Assembly: GCA_004102785.1 (NCBI GenBank)
Contig: SCEJ01000007.1
Location: forward strand, 1 to 64,000
Source of the DNA: Muribaculaceae bacterium Isolate-013 (NCI)
GTDB lineage: Bacteria > Bacteroidota > Bacteroidia > Bacteroidales > Muribaculaceae
Direction of reading: 5' to 3'
Length of the DNA stretch: 64,000 nt
A program made the position numbers and the translations under genes. The notes beneath the pieces are model-generated. The model made no database searches and had not been told where the DNA came from. It saw only the letters and a program-made list of their open reading frames with translations. Positions 26,432-35,597 of the stretch are shown one piece after another (position 1 is the first letter of the stretch; the number at the start of each line of letters is the position of its first letter).

Positions 26432-27043
26432 TCAACCCTCTTTCATCTCGATGTTGCCGTCGGGAGAAATCATGAATTCAAGCTGGTAGTAGACATCGGA
26501 CTTGGCGCCGTTGACCTCGACGCTCTCCTTGCCTTCCTCCTGAATGTTGATTACGATTCTTGTGGCGTAACCTTTAAGATTGGCATCGTATTCCTTGATG
26601 TAAGAATAAAGGTTCAGGAATTTGTAGCCCTCCGGAATCATAGCCTTGCAGTCGTTAACATTCTTCAGCGCTTTCTCGGCGGTGAAGTCGATGGCTGGAA
26701 GCTCGTCGAACGTCACACCCTTGGGGGCGAATTTGTCGATATCGGGAGTGGTTTTCACCGGATAGAGATTCTGAACATATGCATCTCCGTCGGCGTTCAT
26801 CATACGCACCTGGATGACACCCAGTGTGTTTCGGCACTGGTCAGCCATACCTTCGGCGTCGAGACTCAGGTAGTAGACCTTCCAGGCGGGGTCTACCTCT
26901 GCGGCAAGTTCGGCAGCTTTCTTGTAGGCCGACTCGCCGTCCATATCGATCGAGCCTACGGCATCGGCTATCTGTGAGGCGTATTTGCACGAAGTCAGCA
27001 TTCCGAGCAGAAATGTGATTGAAAGAAAAAAGTACTTCTTCAT
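26432..27043 (-). CDS. Hypothetical lipoprotein
   Basis: A 203-residue protein with a signal ending in LGMLTSC (Cys at about residue 19), a standard lipobox. The rest is a soluble, acidic domain with the segments EVDPAWKVYYLSLDAEG, IQVRMMNADGDAYVQNLYP and YATRIVINIQEEG. I do not recognise the family. It is flanked by the malic enzyme gene and the duplicated malic enzyme end, so it sits inside the duplicated interval. A -7 element lies at 27076-27083. Confidence 0.7.
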   Translation of the reverse strand: MKKYFFLSITFLLGMLTSCKYASQIADAVGSIDMDGESAYKKAAELAAEVDPAWKVYYLSLDAEGMADQCRNTLGVIQVRMMNADGDAYVQNLYPVKTTPDIDKFAPKGVTFDELPAIDFTAEKALKNVNDCKAMIPEGYKFLNLYSYIKEYDANLKGYATRIVINIQEEGKESVEVNGAKSDVYYQLEFMISPDGNIEMKEG

Positions 27044-27075
27044 AATAATATAAATATGTGATAATGATTACCATG

Positions 27076-27107
27076 CAAATTTACAAAAAAGAGGTTTTAC
27101 CCCCCCC
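27076..27107 (-). promoter_or_regulatory. Putative promoter of the lipoprotein gene with a C8 tract at the -33 position
   Basis: On the minus strand TAAATTTG (27076-27083) is a good -7 element, 32 bases before the start at 27043. The place where TTTG is expected is occupied by a run of eight C on the plus strand (27100-27107, G8 on the transcribed strand). Confidence 0.4.
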
Positions 27108-27204
27108 ATTTTTAGTTAAACTTTACTAAAACACATTAATTAAATCCAAACAATCACAAATCCGTTTATTATGCCGCCCTTATAACGGATTCCAAAAAAA
27201 TAAC

Positions 27205-27212
27205 TAACTTTG
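27205..27212 (+). promoter_or_regulatory. -7 element before the duplicated malic enzyme end
   Basis: TAACTTTG matches TAnnTTTG and lies 38 bases before the ATG at 27251. There is no TTTG at 19-21 bases upstream. If active it would transcribe the 105-codon fragment. Confidence 0.4.
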
Positions 27213-27250
27213 TGGTCATCTAAAAAACCACTCCACCAATCAGGCCGGCG

Positions 27251-27568
27251 ATGAAAGTGGCTGCTGCAACCGCCATAGCCGCACTGGCCCACGAGCCTGT
27301 GCCCGACGAAATGGCCATGGCCTACGGCGACCGCGAACTGAAATTCGGACGCGAGTACATCCTGCCCAAGCCGTTCGACAAGCGCCTCCTCACTTCGGTG
27401 ACTCCGGCAATCGTGCGCGCCGCCATGGAATCGGGAGTGGCCCGTCACCCGATTGACGATTTCGACCATTACGGCCGCTACCTCGAGGAAATCATGTGTG
27501 CCAACGACAGCCTCATCAAATACCTCGCGCAGACCCATGACTCCTGCGCCTGCAACCCATACAGATAA
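27251..27568 (+). pseudogene. Duplicated 3' end of the malic enzyme gene
   Basis: A 105-codon open frame nearly identical to the last 105 codons of the malic enzyme at 24969-26312 (matching 25995-26309). The two protein ends differ at only two residues (AQT for AQA; final Arg for Lys). In the DNA I count three changes near the left edge, one near 27534 and three at the last two codons, with about 270 identical bases between. The fragment lacks the NAD-binding core and cannot be an active enzyme. Its ATG is an internal Met codon of the parent gene, and a -7-like element lies upstream, so expression is possible. Confidence 0.85.
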
Positions 27569-27640
27569 CCTCCCGACCAATAGCGCACATCGGTTATTGT
27601 CAATTCTGATTTCAGTATGCCCTGATTTACTTTTATTTGC

Positions 27641-27766
27641 CCGGTGGGACTTGTAGGACCGGTGGGACTTGTAGGACTTGTAGGAGGCCATCCGGCATAG
27701 CTGGCTCCACAAGTCCTACATGTCCTACATGTCCTACATGTCCCACTGGTCCTACAAGCCCCACCG
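27641..27766. repeat. Long imperfect palindrome of GGGACnTGTAGGAC units
   Basis: The left arm (27641-27685) holds direct copies of a GTGGGACTTGTAGGAC-type unit. The right arm (27714-27766) is its inverse, with TCCTACATG repeated three times and then TCCCACTGGTCCTACAAG. The arms pair over about 45 bases with few mismatches, and a small GCC/GGC stem sits in the loop. It lies between the malic fragment and tig, outside any gene. It resembles repetitive extragenic elements seen in Bacteroidales. Confidence 0.8.
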
Positions 27767-27806
27767 CCCCCCCAAGAGGAGGCCGATGAAAAAAAGCGTC
27801 GTTATA

Positions 27807-27838
27807 ATTGCGAACACCGATTAATTATGTTAATTTTG
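27807..27838 (+). promoter_or_regulatory. Promoter of tig, with a long leader
   Basis: ATTG (27807-27810), 20 bases, then TAATTTTG (27831-27838). The start codon lies at 27987, so the leader would be about 140 bases, GC-rich and able to fold. I recognise no riboswitch in it. Confidence 0.6.
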
Positions 27839-27986
27839 CATCGTGAATCGGCATGTTTCGCTCTCAGATGTGGGAGCGGACGCCTTTCCCTTGTGCCGTC
27901 CACCATGTAGGACAGGTGTTGGCCGCAGGCCGCATCCCTCCGCAACAGCCTGAATTTATAAACTTACACATAACGCATCAATTATC

Positions 27987-29351
27987 ATGCAAGTAACTCT
28001 CGAAAAGACCTCCGCCCTCGAAGGACTTATCAAAGTTGAGGTGGCCGAAAACGACTACCTGCCCAAAGTCAACAAAGAACTCAAAGAGATAGGCCGCACC
28101 CGCCAGATTCCCGGTTTCCGTCCGGGTCACGTTTCGCTCGAGCAGCTCCGCCGCCGTTTCGGCAAAGAGGTGAAGAGCCACGTGCTCAACGAAGAGGTGT
28201 TCAACGCCGTGATCAACTACCTCCGCGAGAACAAAGTTGACATCCTTGGCGAGCCCCTCCCCGTGAAGGTTGAGGAAATCAATCTCGACGACAAGGACTA
28301 CACCTTCTCCTACGAAGTGGCTCTCGCACCCGAATTCGATGTTGACCTCAACAAGGACATGCACGTGCCCTTCTACAACATCGAGGTAAGCCAGGAGATG
28401 GTTGACCAGCAGGATACCGCCCTGCGCGAACGCTTCGGCGCACAGGTACCCGGCGAGACCGTCGAAGGCAAAGCCCTGGTGAAAGGCGCCATCATGCAGC
28501 TCGACGCCGAAGGCAACGTACGCTCCGACGAAGAGGCCATCCAGGTTGTTGACGGCATCGTGGCCCCGATGTTCTTCAAGAACGAGGCCGAGGTTGAGAA
28601 GTTCAACGGCAAGAAAGTAGGCGACAAGGTTGTTTTCAACCCCTGGGATACCTGCAACGGCAACGCCGCCGAGCTCGCCTCCATGCTCCACACCGACAAA
28701 GAGAAGGTGGCCGACCTCCACGACAACTTCGAGATGGCCATCTCCGAAATCATCGTGGTCAAACCCGCCGAGCACAACGAGGAATTCTACAAAGAGGTGT
28801 TCGCCGGCTCTGAAGTAACCGACGAGGAAACCTACTTCGCCGAGCTCCGCAAAATGATCGCCACCCAGCTCCAGCCCAATTCCGACATGATGTTCAACCG
28901 CGACGTGCAGGATGAGATCGTGAAGAAATTCGGCAACTTCGACCTCCCCGCCGGCGTGCTCAAAAAATGGCTCGTTGCCCGCAACGAAGGCCTCAACGCC
29001 GAAAACGTAGAGGCAGAATACGAGAAGATGGTTCCCGGCATAAAATGGGAGCTCATCCAGGGCAAGATCGCACGCAACCAGGACATCAAGGTTACCGAGG
29101 ACGATGTGCTCAGCTTCGCCAAGGGCCTGGCATTCCAGCAGTTCGCCCAGTACGGCATGACCAATATGGACGACGAGACCCTCACCACCTACGCAAAACG
29201 CATCCTTGAGAACAAAGAGTACGGCCGCCGCATCCGCGAGGACGTTGCCAACCGCAAGCTCTTCAACGTAATCAAGGCCATGGTGTCGCTCGACGAGAAA
29301 ACCGTAAGCCTCGACGAATTCAAGAAGCTCGCCAATCCCGACGAAGCCTGA
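27987..29351 (+). CDS. tig: Trigger factor
   Basis: A 454-residue ribosome-associated chaperone. Residues 1-115 form the ribosome-binding domain, with the signature GFRPGHVSLEQLRRRFG (about 44-60). Residues about 150-245 form the FKBP-like domain (VKGAIMQLDAEG, FNPWDT), and the C-terminal helical arms follow. As in other Bacteroidota, the PPIase domain looks degenerate compared with E. coli. It precedes clpP-clpX but is separated from them by a strong terminator and a new promoter. Confidence 0.92.
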   Translation: MQVTLEKTSALEGLIKVEVAENDYLPKVNKELKEIGRTRQIPGFRPGHVSLEQLRRRFGKEVKSHVLNEEVFNAVINYLRENKVDILGEPLPVKVEEINLDDKDYTFSYEVALAPEFDVDLNKDMHVPFYNIEVSQEMVDQQDTALRERFGAQVPGETVEGKALVKGAIMQLDAEGNVRSDEEAIQVVDGIVAPMFFKNEAEVEKFNGKKVGDKVVFNPWDTCNGNAAELASMLHTDKEKVADLHDNFEMAISEIIVVKPAEHNEEFYKEVFAGSEVTDEETYFAELRKMIATQLQPNSDMMFNRDVQDEIVKKFGNFDLPAGVLKKWLVARNEGLNAENVEAEYEKMVPGIKWELIQGKIARNQDIKVTEDDVLSFAKGLAFQQFAQYGMTNMDDETLTTYAKRILENKEYGRRIREDVANRKLFNVIKAMVSLDEKTVSLDEFKKLANPDEA

Positions 29352-29390
29352 TAAAATAGCGTGCGCAAGCGCGCCACACCACTAAAAATC

Positions 29391-29441
29391 ATCGTCTCAC
29401 CCCCGCCAGGCCATTCCTGAGGGGCGAGACGATATTTTTTT
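29391..29441 (+). terminator. Intrinsic terminator of tig
   Basis: Bases 29391-29398 pair with 29426-29433, and the inner CCCC/GGGG extends the stem. A run of eight T follows from 29434 on. Confidence 0.85.
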
Positions 29442-29475
29442 ACACAAAAATTACGCGCGAACGGCAAAAAAGTTG

Positions 29476-29483
29476 TATCTTTG
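29476..29483 (+). promoter_or_regulatory. -7 element of the clpP-clpX operon
   Basis: TATCTTTG lies about 95 bases before the clpP start at 29579 and directly after the tig terminator. No clear -33 TTTG. Confidence 0.5.
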
Positions 29484-29578
29484 AATGTGTTTTGTGTGTT
29501 ATAAAACATACATATCCCGCAGCAGCGGAGCAAAAGCCTGTGGCCGCTCCGCCCCAACCTCTCAAAAAACTACAAAAA

Positions 29579-30262
29579 ATGAATAACGATTTCCGCAATT
29601 ATGCTGTAAAGCACCTGGGCATGAACGGGCTTGCACTCGATCAGTTTACATCGCAGGCCAACAGCAAAATCACATCAAGCTATATATCACCCACCATCAT
29701 CGAGGAGCGCCAGCTCAACGTGGCACAGATGGACGTGTTCTCACGCCTTATGATGGACCGCATCATCTTCCTGGGCACCGACGTAAACGACTACTCGGCC
29801 AACGTGGTGCAGGCCCAGTTGCTCTATCTCGACTCGGCCGACCCCGGGAAAGACATCTCCATCTACATCAACTCGCCCGGCGGCTCCGTTTACGCCGGCC
29901 TGGGGATATATGACACCATGCAGTACATCCAGAGCGACGTCTCCACAATCTGCACCGGCATGGCGGCTTCGATGGCGGCAGTGCTCCTGGTAAGCGGCAC
30001 CGCAGGCAAGCGTTTTGCCCTCCCCCACTCCAGAGTGATGATCCACCAGCCCATGGGCGGAGCGCAGGGACAGGCCTCCGACATCGAAATCACCGCTCGC
30101 GAAATACTCAAACTCAAACACGAGCTCTACCAGATTATCGCCAACCACTCCGGCCAGCCCATCGAAAAAGTGGAGGCCGACTCCGACCGCGACTACTGGA
30201 TGACCGCCGAGGAAGCAAAGGCCTACGGCATGATTGACAATGTGCTCGTAAAACAAAAATAA
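29579..30262 (+). CDS. clpP: ATP-dependent Clp protease proteolytic subunit
   Basis: A 227-residue serine peptidase that forms the degradation chamber. The catalytic Ser lies in [12 protein letters not shown] (about residue 125), His in [14 protein letters not shown] (about 150) and Asp in the DRDYWMT region. It also shows [15 protein letters not shown] chose ATG 29579 ([16 protein letters not shown]) because the longer in-frame extension is Pro/Ala-rich and lies in the leader. The N-terminus is longer than E. coli ClpP, which is normal for Bacteroidales. The clpX start immediately follows its stop. Confidence 0.94.
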   Translation: MNNDFRNYAVKHLGMNGLALDQFTSQANSKITSSYISPTIIEERQLNVAQMDVFSRLMMDRIIFLGTDVNDYSANVVQAQLLYLDSADPGKDISIYINSPGGSVYAGLGIYDTMQYIQSDVSTICTGMAASMAAVLLVSGTAGKRFALPHSRVMIHQPMGGAQGQASDIEITAREILKLKHELYQIIANHSGQPIEKVEADSDRDYWMTAEEAKAYGMIDNVLVKQK

Positions 30263-31522
30263 ATGACCAAGAAAAAAATAGAATCGTGCGCCTTCTGCGG
30301 GCGCAAAGCCACTGAAACAGAAGTACTCATCCCCTCGGCCATCACACCGGGGGTGTACCTCTGCTCTGACTGCGCCGACTCTATCCACGACATCCTCCAG
30401 GAATACCGCGGAGAAAGCTCCTCACGCAAAGGCGCGCGCCACGACAACGCCATGCCCGCGCTCGAGTCCATCCCCAAGCCACGCGAGATAAAAGAATACC
30501 TCGACCAGTATGTAATCGGCCAGGACTCAGCCAAGCGCTACCTTTCTGTGGCCGTCTACAACCACTACAAACGCCTCCAGCAGCCTCAAGGCGACGATGT
30601 TGACATCGAAAAGTCAAACATCGTGCTCGTAGGCCCCACCGGCACCGGCAAGACACTCCTCGCCAAAACGATAGCAAGGCTGCTCAAAGTGCCGTTCACA
30701 ATCGTCGACGCCACGGTGCTCACACAGGCCGGCTACGTGGGAGAGGATATAGAAAGCCTCCTCACGCGCCTCCTCCAGGTCGCCGACTACGATGTGGAGA
30801 AAGCCCAGAAAGGCATCGTGTTCATCGATGAAATCGACAAGATAGCTCGGAAAGGCGACAACCCGTCGATAACTCGCGACGTCTCGGGCGAAGGTGTGCA
30901 GCAGGGGCTGCTCAAACTCCTGGAAGGCTCGGTGGTGAACGTACCGCCGCAAGGGGGCCGTAAACACCCGGAGCAGCGCATGATTGCCGTCGACACCAAA
31001 AACATCCTCTTCATATGCGGAGGAGCTTTCGACGGCATCGAGCGCAAGATTGCCCAGCGTCTCAACACCCACACAGTAGGCTACGGCACCGATGCAGCCC
31101 GCAGGCGCATAAACGCCGACTCATACCTCAACTATGTGGCGCCGCAGGACCTCAAATCATTCGGCCTCATACCGGAAATTATCGGACGTCTGCCCATACT
31201 CACCCACCTCGAGCCGCTTGACCGCGACGCCCTGCGCAGAGTGCTCACTGAGCCGAAAAACGCCATCACCCGGCAGTACGAAAAACTCTTCGCCATGGAC
31301 GGAGTGAAACTCAACTTCACCCCCGAAGCGCTCGACACCATCGTCGACAAGGCGATAGAGTACAAGCTCGGCGCCCGCGGTCTGCGCGCCATTGTGGAGA
31401 CGGTGATGATCGACGCCATGTTCGACATCCCCTCGACAGCCGACAAGGAGTTCGACGTCACCGCCGACTACGTGCGCGCCAAGCTCCAGCAGTCGCACTA
31501 CGAGCTCAACTCTCAATCCTGA
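30263..31522 (+). CDS. clpX: ATP-dependent Clp protease ATP-binding subunit ClpX
   Basis: A 419-residue AAA+ unfoldase. The N-terminal zinc-binding domain has CAFCGRKA and LCSDCADS (Cys pairs, residues 7-40). The AAA module has Walker [13 protein letters not shown] (about 121-132), Walker [13 protein letters not shown] and sensor 2 [11 protein letters not shown]. An IGF-like ClpP-contact loop is not clearly visible by eye. It begins with no gap after clpP and is followed 35 bases later by recQ. Confidence 0.94.
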   Translation: MTKKKIESCAFCGRKATETEVLIPSAITPGVYLCSDCADSIHDILQEYRGESSSRKGARHDNAMPALESIPKPREIKEYLDQYVIGQDSAKRYLSVAVYNHYKRLQQPQGDDVDIEKSNIVLVGPTGTGKTLLAKTIARLLKVPFTIVDATVLTQAGYVGEDIESLLTRLLQVADYDVEKAQKGIVFIDEIDKIARKGDNPSITRDVSGEGVQQGLLKLLEGSVVNVPPQGGRKHPEQRMIAVDTKNILFICGGAFDGIERKIAQRLNTHTVGYGTDAARRRINADSYLNYVAPQDLKSFGLIPEIIGRLPILTHLEPLDRDALRRVLTEPKNAITRQYEKLFAMDGVKLNFTPEALDTIVDKAIEYKLGARGLRAIVETVMIDAMFDIPSTADKEFDVTADYVRAKLQQSHYELNSQS

Positions 31523-31557
31523 ACCTCTCATCCACACGTAAAACCTTATTTGACTCC

Positions 31558-33738
31558 ATGACTACCAAGCAGCAATTGACCGAAGCGTTAAAGCAAAATT
31601 TCGGCTTCGACAATTTTAAAGGCACCCAGGAAGAGATAATGCTCTCTCTGCTTGAGGGGAACGACGTGTTCGTTCTGATGCCTACCGGCGGGGGGAAATC
31701 GCTGTGCTACCAGCTCCCGGCCCTGATAAGCGAAGGCACCGCAGTGGTGATATCGCCCCTGATAGCCCTGATGAAAAACCAGGTGGACGCCATGCGAAGC
31801 TTCTCGGCCGACGACGGAGTGGCACACTTTCTCAACTCCTCGCTCAACCGCGCCGCAATCGACCAGGTGAAGGCCGATGTAACGGCCGGAAAGACCAAAC
31901 TGCTGTATGTAGCCCCGGAGTCACTGACTAAAGAAGAGAATATTGAATTTCTAAAGACAGTTTCCATATCGTTCTACGCCGTCGACGAAGCCCACTGCAT
32001 CTCGGAATGGGGCCACGATTTCCGCCCTGAATACCGCCGCATAAGGCCTATAATCAACGAGATACAGGAGCGGCCGGTGATTGCCCTCACCGCCACGGCC
32101 ACCCCGAAAGTGCAGCACGACATACAGAAGAACCTCGGCATGAGCGACGCCAAGGTATTCAAATCGTCGTTCAACCGGGCGAACCTCTTCTACGAAATCC
32201 GCCCCAAGACGGCCAACGTTGACCGCGACATAATCCGGTTCATCAAAGGCCAGGAGGGGAAATCGGGTATCATATACTGCCTCAGCCGCAAGAAAGTGGA
32301 GGAGCTCACCGAGCTGTTGAAAGTCAACAACATAAAGGTGCTCCCCTACCACGCCGGAATGGACTCGGCCACACGCTCGGCCAACCAGGACGCCTTCCTG
32401 CTGGAGCAGGTGGATGTGATTGTGGCCACTATCGCTTTCGGCATGGGCATCGACAAACCCGATGTGCGGTATGTGATACACTACGACATGCCCAAATCGC
32501 TCGAAGGATACTACCAGGAGACCGGACGCGCCGGACGCGACGGCGGCGAAGGGCAGTGCATCACCTTCTACTCGGCCAAAGACCTGCGCAAACTCGAGAA
32601 GTTCATGCAGGGCAAGCCGGTCATAGAGCAGGAAATCGGCAAACAGCTACTGGCAGAGACAGCAGCCTATGCCGAATCATCGCTATGCCGCCGCAAAAGC
32701 CTCCTGCACTACTTCGGGGAGGAATTCGAGGGCGACTACTGTGGAAACTGTGATAACTGTTTAAACCCAAAGAAACAAGTGGACGCTAAAGAAGATTTGC
32801 TCGCGGTGCTGGAAACGGTGACCGCCCTCAAAGAAAAATTCAAAGCCGACCATATTATTGACGTGATGCTCGGTCGCGAGACCAACGAAGTACGCTCCTA
32901 CCGCCACAACGAACTGGAGGTATTCGGAAGCGCACAGGGCGCCGACCGCAAATTCCTCAACGCGGTGATCAGGCAGGCCACCATTGCCGGATACCTCGAC
33001 CGCGATGTCGAGAACTTCGGCCTCATTCGCATCACACCCGAAGGGAAAAAATACCTCTCACGCCCCAAAGCCTTCAAAGTGGTGGAAGACAACGACTTCA
33101 CCGAGCAGGAGGAGGAAGTTGTGCTCAAAAGCGGCGCCGCATGTGCGGTAGACCCCGAGCTATACTCCATACTCAAGGACCTCCGCAAGAAGGTGGCGAA
33201 AAAACATAACCTCCCGCCATATGTGATATTCCAGGACCCCTCGCTCGAAGCAATGGCAACCACCTATCCCATCACCATCGACGAGCTCCAGAACATCACC
33301 GGCGTAGGCGCCGGAAAGGCCAAACGCTACGGCGACGAATTCATCGCCGTGATACGCCGACACGTGGAAGACAACGAAATCGAACGCCCCGAGGACCTGC
33401 GCGTGCGCTCGGTGGCCAACAAGAGCCGCATCAAGATTTCCATCATCCAGGCCATCGACCGCAAAATCGACCTCGACGAGCTGGCCAACTCAAAATGCAT
33501 GGAATTCGGCGAGCTCCTCGACGAAATCGAAGCCATCGTGTACTCCGGCACAAAAATCAACATCGACTACTTCATCAACGAGGTAATCGACGAAGACCAT
33601 CAGGAAGATATCTTTGAATACTTTAAGGAAGCCGATTCCGACTCCCTCTCCGAGGCGATAAAAGAACTCGGCAGCGAATACTCCGAAGAAGAGATTCGGA
33701 TGATGCGCATAAAATTCCTCTCGGAGCTTGGCAACTGA
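31558..33738 (+). CDS. recQ: ATP-dependent DNA helicase RecQ
   Basis: A 726-residue RecQ helicase. Motifs are Walker A LMPTGGGKSLCYQLPAL (about 41-57), DEAH box YAVDEAHCISEWGHDFRP, TATATPKV, IIYCLSRKK and YYQETGRAGRDG. The zinc module has CRRKSLLHYFGEEF and CGNCDNC. An RQC winged helix follows, then an HRDC domain (about 545-620: PPYVIFQDPSLEAMATTYP, ITGVGAGKAKRYGD), then a 90-residue acidic C-terminal extension. It overlaps the start of the Fur-family gene. A second, shorter RecQ is encoded at 49877-51802. Confidence 0.93.
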   Translation: MTTKQQLTEALKQNFGFDNFKGTQEEIMLSLLEGNDVFVLMPTGGGKSLCYQLPALISEGTAVVISPLIALMKNQVDAMRSFSADDGVAHFLNSSLNRAAIDQVKADVTAGKTKLLYVAPESLTKEENIEFLKTVSISFYAVDEAHCISEWGHDFRPEYRRIRPIINEIQERPVIALTATATPKVQHDIQKNLGMSDAKVFKSSFNRANLFYEIRPKTANVDRDIIRFIKGQEGKSGIIYCLSRKKVEELTELLKVNNIKVLPYHAGMDSATRSANQDAFLLEQVDVIVATIAFGMGIDKPDVRYVIHYDMPKSLEGYYQETGRAGRDGGEGQCITFYSAKDLRKLEKFMQGKPVIEQEIGKQLLAETAAYAESSLCRRKSLLHYFGEEFEGDYCGNCDNCLNPKKQVDAKEDLLAVLETVTALKEKFKADHIIDVMLGRETNEVRSYRHNELEVFGSAQGADRKFLNAVIRQATIAGYLDRDVENFGLIRITPEGKKYLSRPKAFKVVEDNDFTEQEEEVVLKSGAACAVDPELYSILKDLRKKVAKKHNLPPYVIFQDPSLEAMATTYPITIDELQNITGVGAGKAKRYGDEFIAVIRRHVEDNEIERPEDLRVRSVANKSRIKISIIQAIDRKIDLDELANSKCMEFGELLDEIEAIVYSGTKINIDYFINEVIDEDHQEDIFEYFKEADSDSLSEAIKELGSEYSEEEIRMMRIKFLSELGN

Positions 33739-34264
33739 CGCTGACATACTCACAGCCGCACGCACGCAGCTAACGCAGTACCTGCGGAGAAAAGGGATGC
33801 GCCGCACCCCCGAAAGGATAGCCATCCTCGACAGGCTCTTTGCCGGCGACAGACATCTGCAGGCCGACGAGCTGCGGGCCCTGCTCGACAGCGACGGCTA
33901 CCACTTGAGTCTGTCCACGGTGTATTCCACACTGAAAGTGCTTGTAGAAGCAGGCCTGGCAAGGATGCACCGGTTCGGAGGGGAACAGCCCGCCCAATAC
34001 GAGCGGGTGGTGCCCGACTCACCGGCCGGACACTATCATCTGGTGTGCACCGCCTGCGGGCGCATCAGCGAAGTGACCGACAGCAGCCTCTCACTCCGGC
34101 AGATTACAAGGCGACACTACTCCTCGTTCGAGCCGGCCTACTGCATGGTCTACGTATACGGCACATGCTACCGCTGCCTCAAACGTATGCGTCGCGAACA
34201 GCGCCGACGGCTCGACTCCTCAGGCAAAACCCGCACGCCCCACTCTCCATCAAAACCGAAATAA
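33728..34264 (+). CDS. Fur-family metal- or peroxide-responsive regulator
   Basis: A 178-residue Fur/PerR/Zur-type repressor. The DNA-binding domain has MRRTPERIAILDRLFAG and LSLSTVYSTLKVLVEAGLARM. The metal-binding half has HYHLVCTACGRISEV (HxHx2Cx2C type) and a C-terminal Cys in GTCYRCLKRM. The only start that leaves the usual 20-25 residues before the RRTP motif is TTG at 33728, overlapping recQ by 11 bases; the first ATG (33797) would clip the first helix. The tail is basic and Ser/Pro-rich. I cannot tell Fur, PerR and Zur apart by eye. Confidence 0.85.
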   Translation: MATDADILTAARTQLTQYLRRKGMRRTPERIAILDRLFAGDRHLQADELRALLDSDGYHLSLSTVYSTLKVLVEAGLARMHRFGGEQPAQYERVVPDSPAGHYHLVCTACGRISEVTDSSLSLRQITRRHYSSFEPAYCMVYVYGTCYRCLKRMRREQRRRLDSSGKTRTPHSPSKPK

Positions 34265-34299
34265 CTAACCAATCATACATAATTCACTTTCCCACAATC

Positions 34300-35574
34300 A
34301 TGAAAGTTGACGTATTGCTCGGGCTCCAGTGGGGCGACGAGGGTAAAGGAAAAGTAGTTGACGTGCTCACACCGCGTTACGACGCCGTAGCCCGCTTCCA
34401 GGGAGGCCCCAATGCCGGCCACACCCTGGAGTTCGACGGCAAGAAGTATGTGCTCCGCTCAATCCCCTCGGGAATTTTCCAGCAGGGACAGACCAACATC
34501 ATCGGCAACGGCGTGGTGCTCGACCCGGTGCTCTTCACCGAAGAAGCACGCGCCCTCGAGGCTTCAGGCACTGACCTGAAGAACCGCCTTAAAATATCGC
34601 GCAAGGCCCATCTCATCCTCCCCACACACCGCCTGCTCGACGCTGCCAACGAGCGCGCCAAGGGGGGAGCAAAAATAGGCACCACCGGAAAAGGCATCGG
34701 TCCGACCTACACCGACAAGACCGCCCGCAACGGCCTCCGCATCGGCGACCTGGAGCACAACTTCAATGAAAAATACGCCGCAGCGCGCAACCTCCACCTG
34801 GCACGTCTCAAAGCACTCGGCGCCGAACCCGACACCGCCCAGCTCGTTCAGCTCGAAAAAGCATGGTTCGAGGCCCTCGACTATATCAGGGAATTTGAAA
34901 TCATCGACTCGGAATATCTCATCAACGACCTCCTCGCCTCAGGCAAATCAGTGCTCTGCGAGGGCGCCCAGGGCACTATGCTCGATGTGGATTTCGGCTC
35001 ATATCCGTTCGTAACATCATCCAATACCGTATGCGCCGGAGCCTGCACAGGCCTCGGAGTGGCACCCAACCGCATTGGCCGGGTCTACGGCATATTCAAA
35101 GCCTACTGCACCCGCGTAGGCGCCGGTCCGTTCCCCACCGAACTCTTCGACGAGACCGGCAAGGAAATCCGCGACCGCGGCCACGAATATGGAGCCGTGA
35201 CCGGACGCGAACGCCGCTGCGGATGGATTGACCTCGTGGCTCTCCGCTACGCCATAATGCTCAACGGCGTGACCCACCTCATCATGATGAAATCCGACGT
35301 GCTCGACACCTTCGACGAGATAAAGGCCTGCACCTCCTATATCGTCGACGGCAAGCCCACCGGCCATTTCCCCTTCAACGCCGCCGAAGTAAAGGTAGAG
35401 CCCCAGTATGTCACCCTCCCGGGGTGGAAGACCGACCTCACCTCCATCACCTCCGAAGAGCAGTTCCCCGCCAGGTTCGCCGACTACATCGCTTTCCTGG
35501 AGAAAGAACTGGGCACCCCCATCACCATCGTATCCGTAGGCCCGGACCGCACCCAGACCATCGAGCGCAAATAA
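34300..35574 (+). CDS. purA: Adenylosuccinate synthetase
   Basis: A 424-residue GTP-dependent ligase converting IMP and aspartate to adenylosuccinate in AMP synthesis. The N-terminal VLLGLQWGDEGKGKVVD (5-21) holds the catalytic Asp; GGPNAGHTLE, IGTTGKGIGPTYTDK and LCEGAQGTMLDVDFGSYPFVT follow. I chose ATG 34300 since MKVDVLLG is the family start; an upstream extension would run through the Fur gene. It is 35 bases after the regulator and followed by a terminator. Confidence 0.95.
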   Translation: MKVDVLLGLQWGDEGKGKVVDVLTPRYDAVARFQGGPNAGHTLEFDGKKYVLRSIPSGIFQQGQTNIIGNGVVLDPVLFTEEARALEASGTDLKNRLKISRKAHLILPTHRLLDAANERAKGGAKIGTTGKGIGPTYTDKTARNGLRIGDLEHNFNEKYAAARNLHLARLKALGAEPDTAQLVQLEKAWFEALDYIREFEIIDSEYLINDLLASGKSVLCEGAQGTMLDVDFGSYPFVTSSNTVCAGACTGLGVAPNRIGRVYGIFKAYCTRVGAGPFPTELFDETGKEIRDRGHEYGAVTGRERRCGWIDLVALRYAIMLNGVTHLIMMKSDVLDTFDEIKACTSYIVDGKPTGHFPFNAAEVKVEPQYVTLPGWKTDLTSITSEEQFPARFADYIAFLEKELGTPITIVSVGPDRTQTIERK

Positions 35575-35597
35575 CCCCGCATCCCCCCATCACATAC

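Noticed and set aside
25257-26435. A 392-codon minus-strand frame over the malic enzyme gene, with a similar one at 27140-27712
   Set aside because: Both are antisense shadows of the malic enzyme sequence and its duplicated end; the composition (His- and Gly-rich) is not protein-like.
27641-27766. CRISPR array
   Set aside because: The units are short, contiguous and inverted, with no spacers of uniform length and no cas genes in the window.
29492-29578. A 29-codon N-terminal extension of clpP
   Set aside because: It lies in the leader just after the -7 element, is Pro/Ala-rich, and is not part of known ClpP proteins; ATG 29579 is the likelier start.
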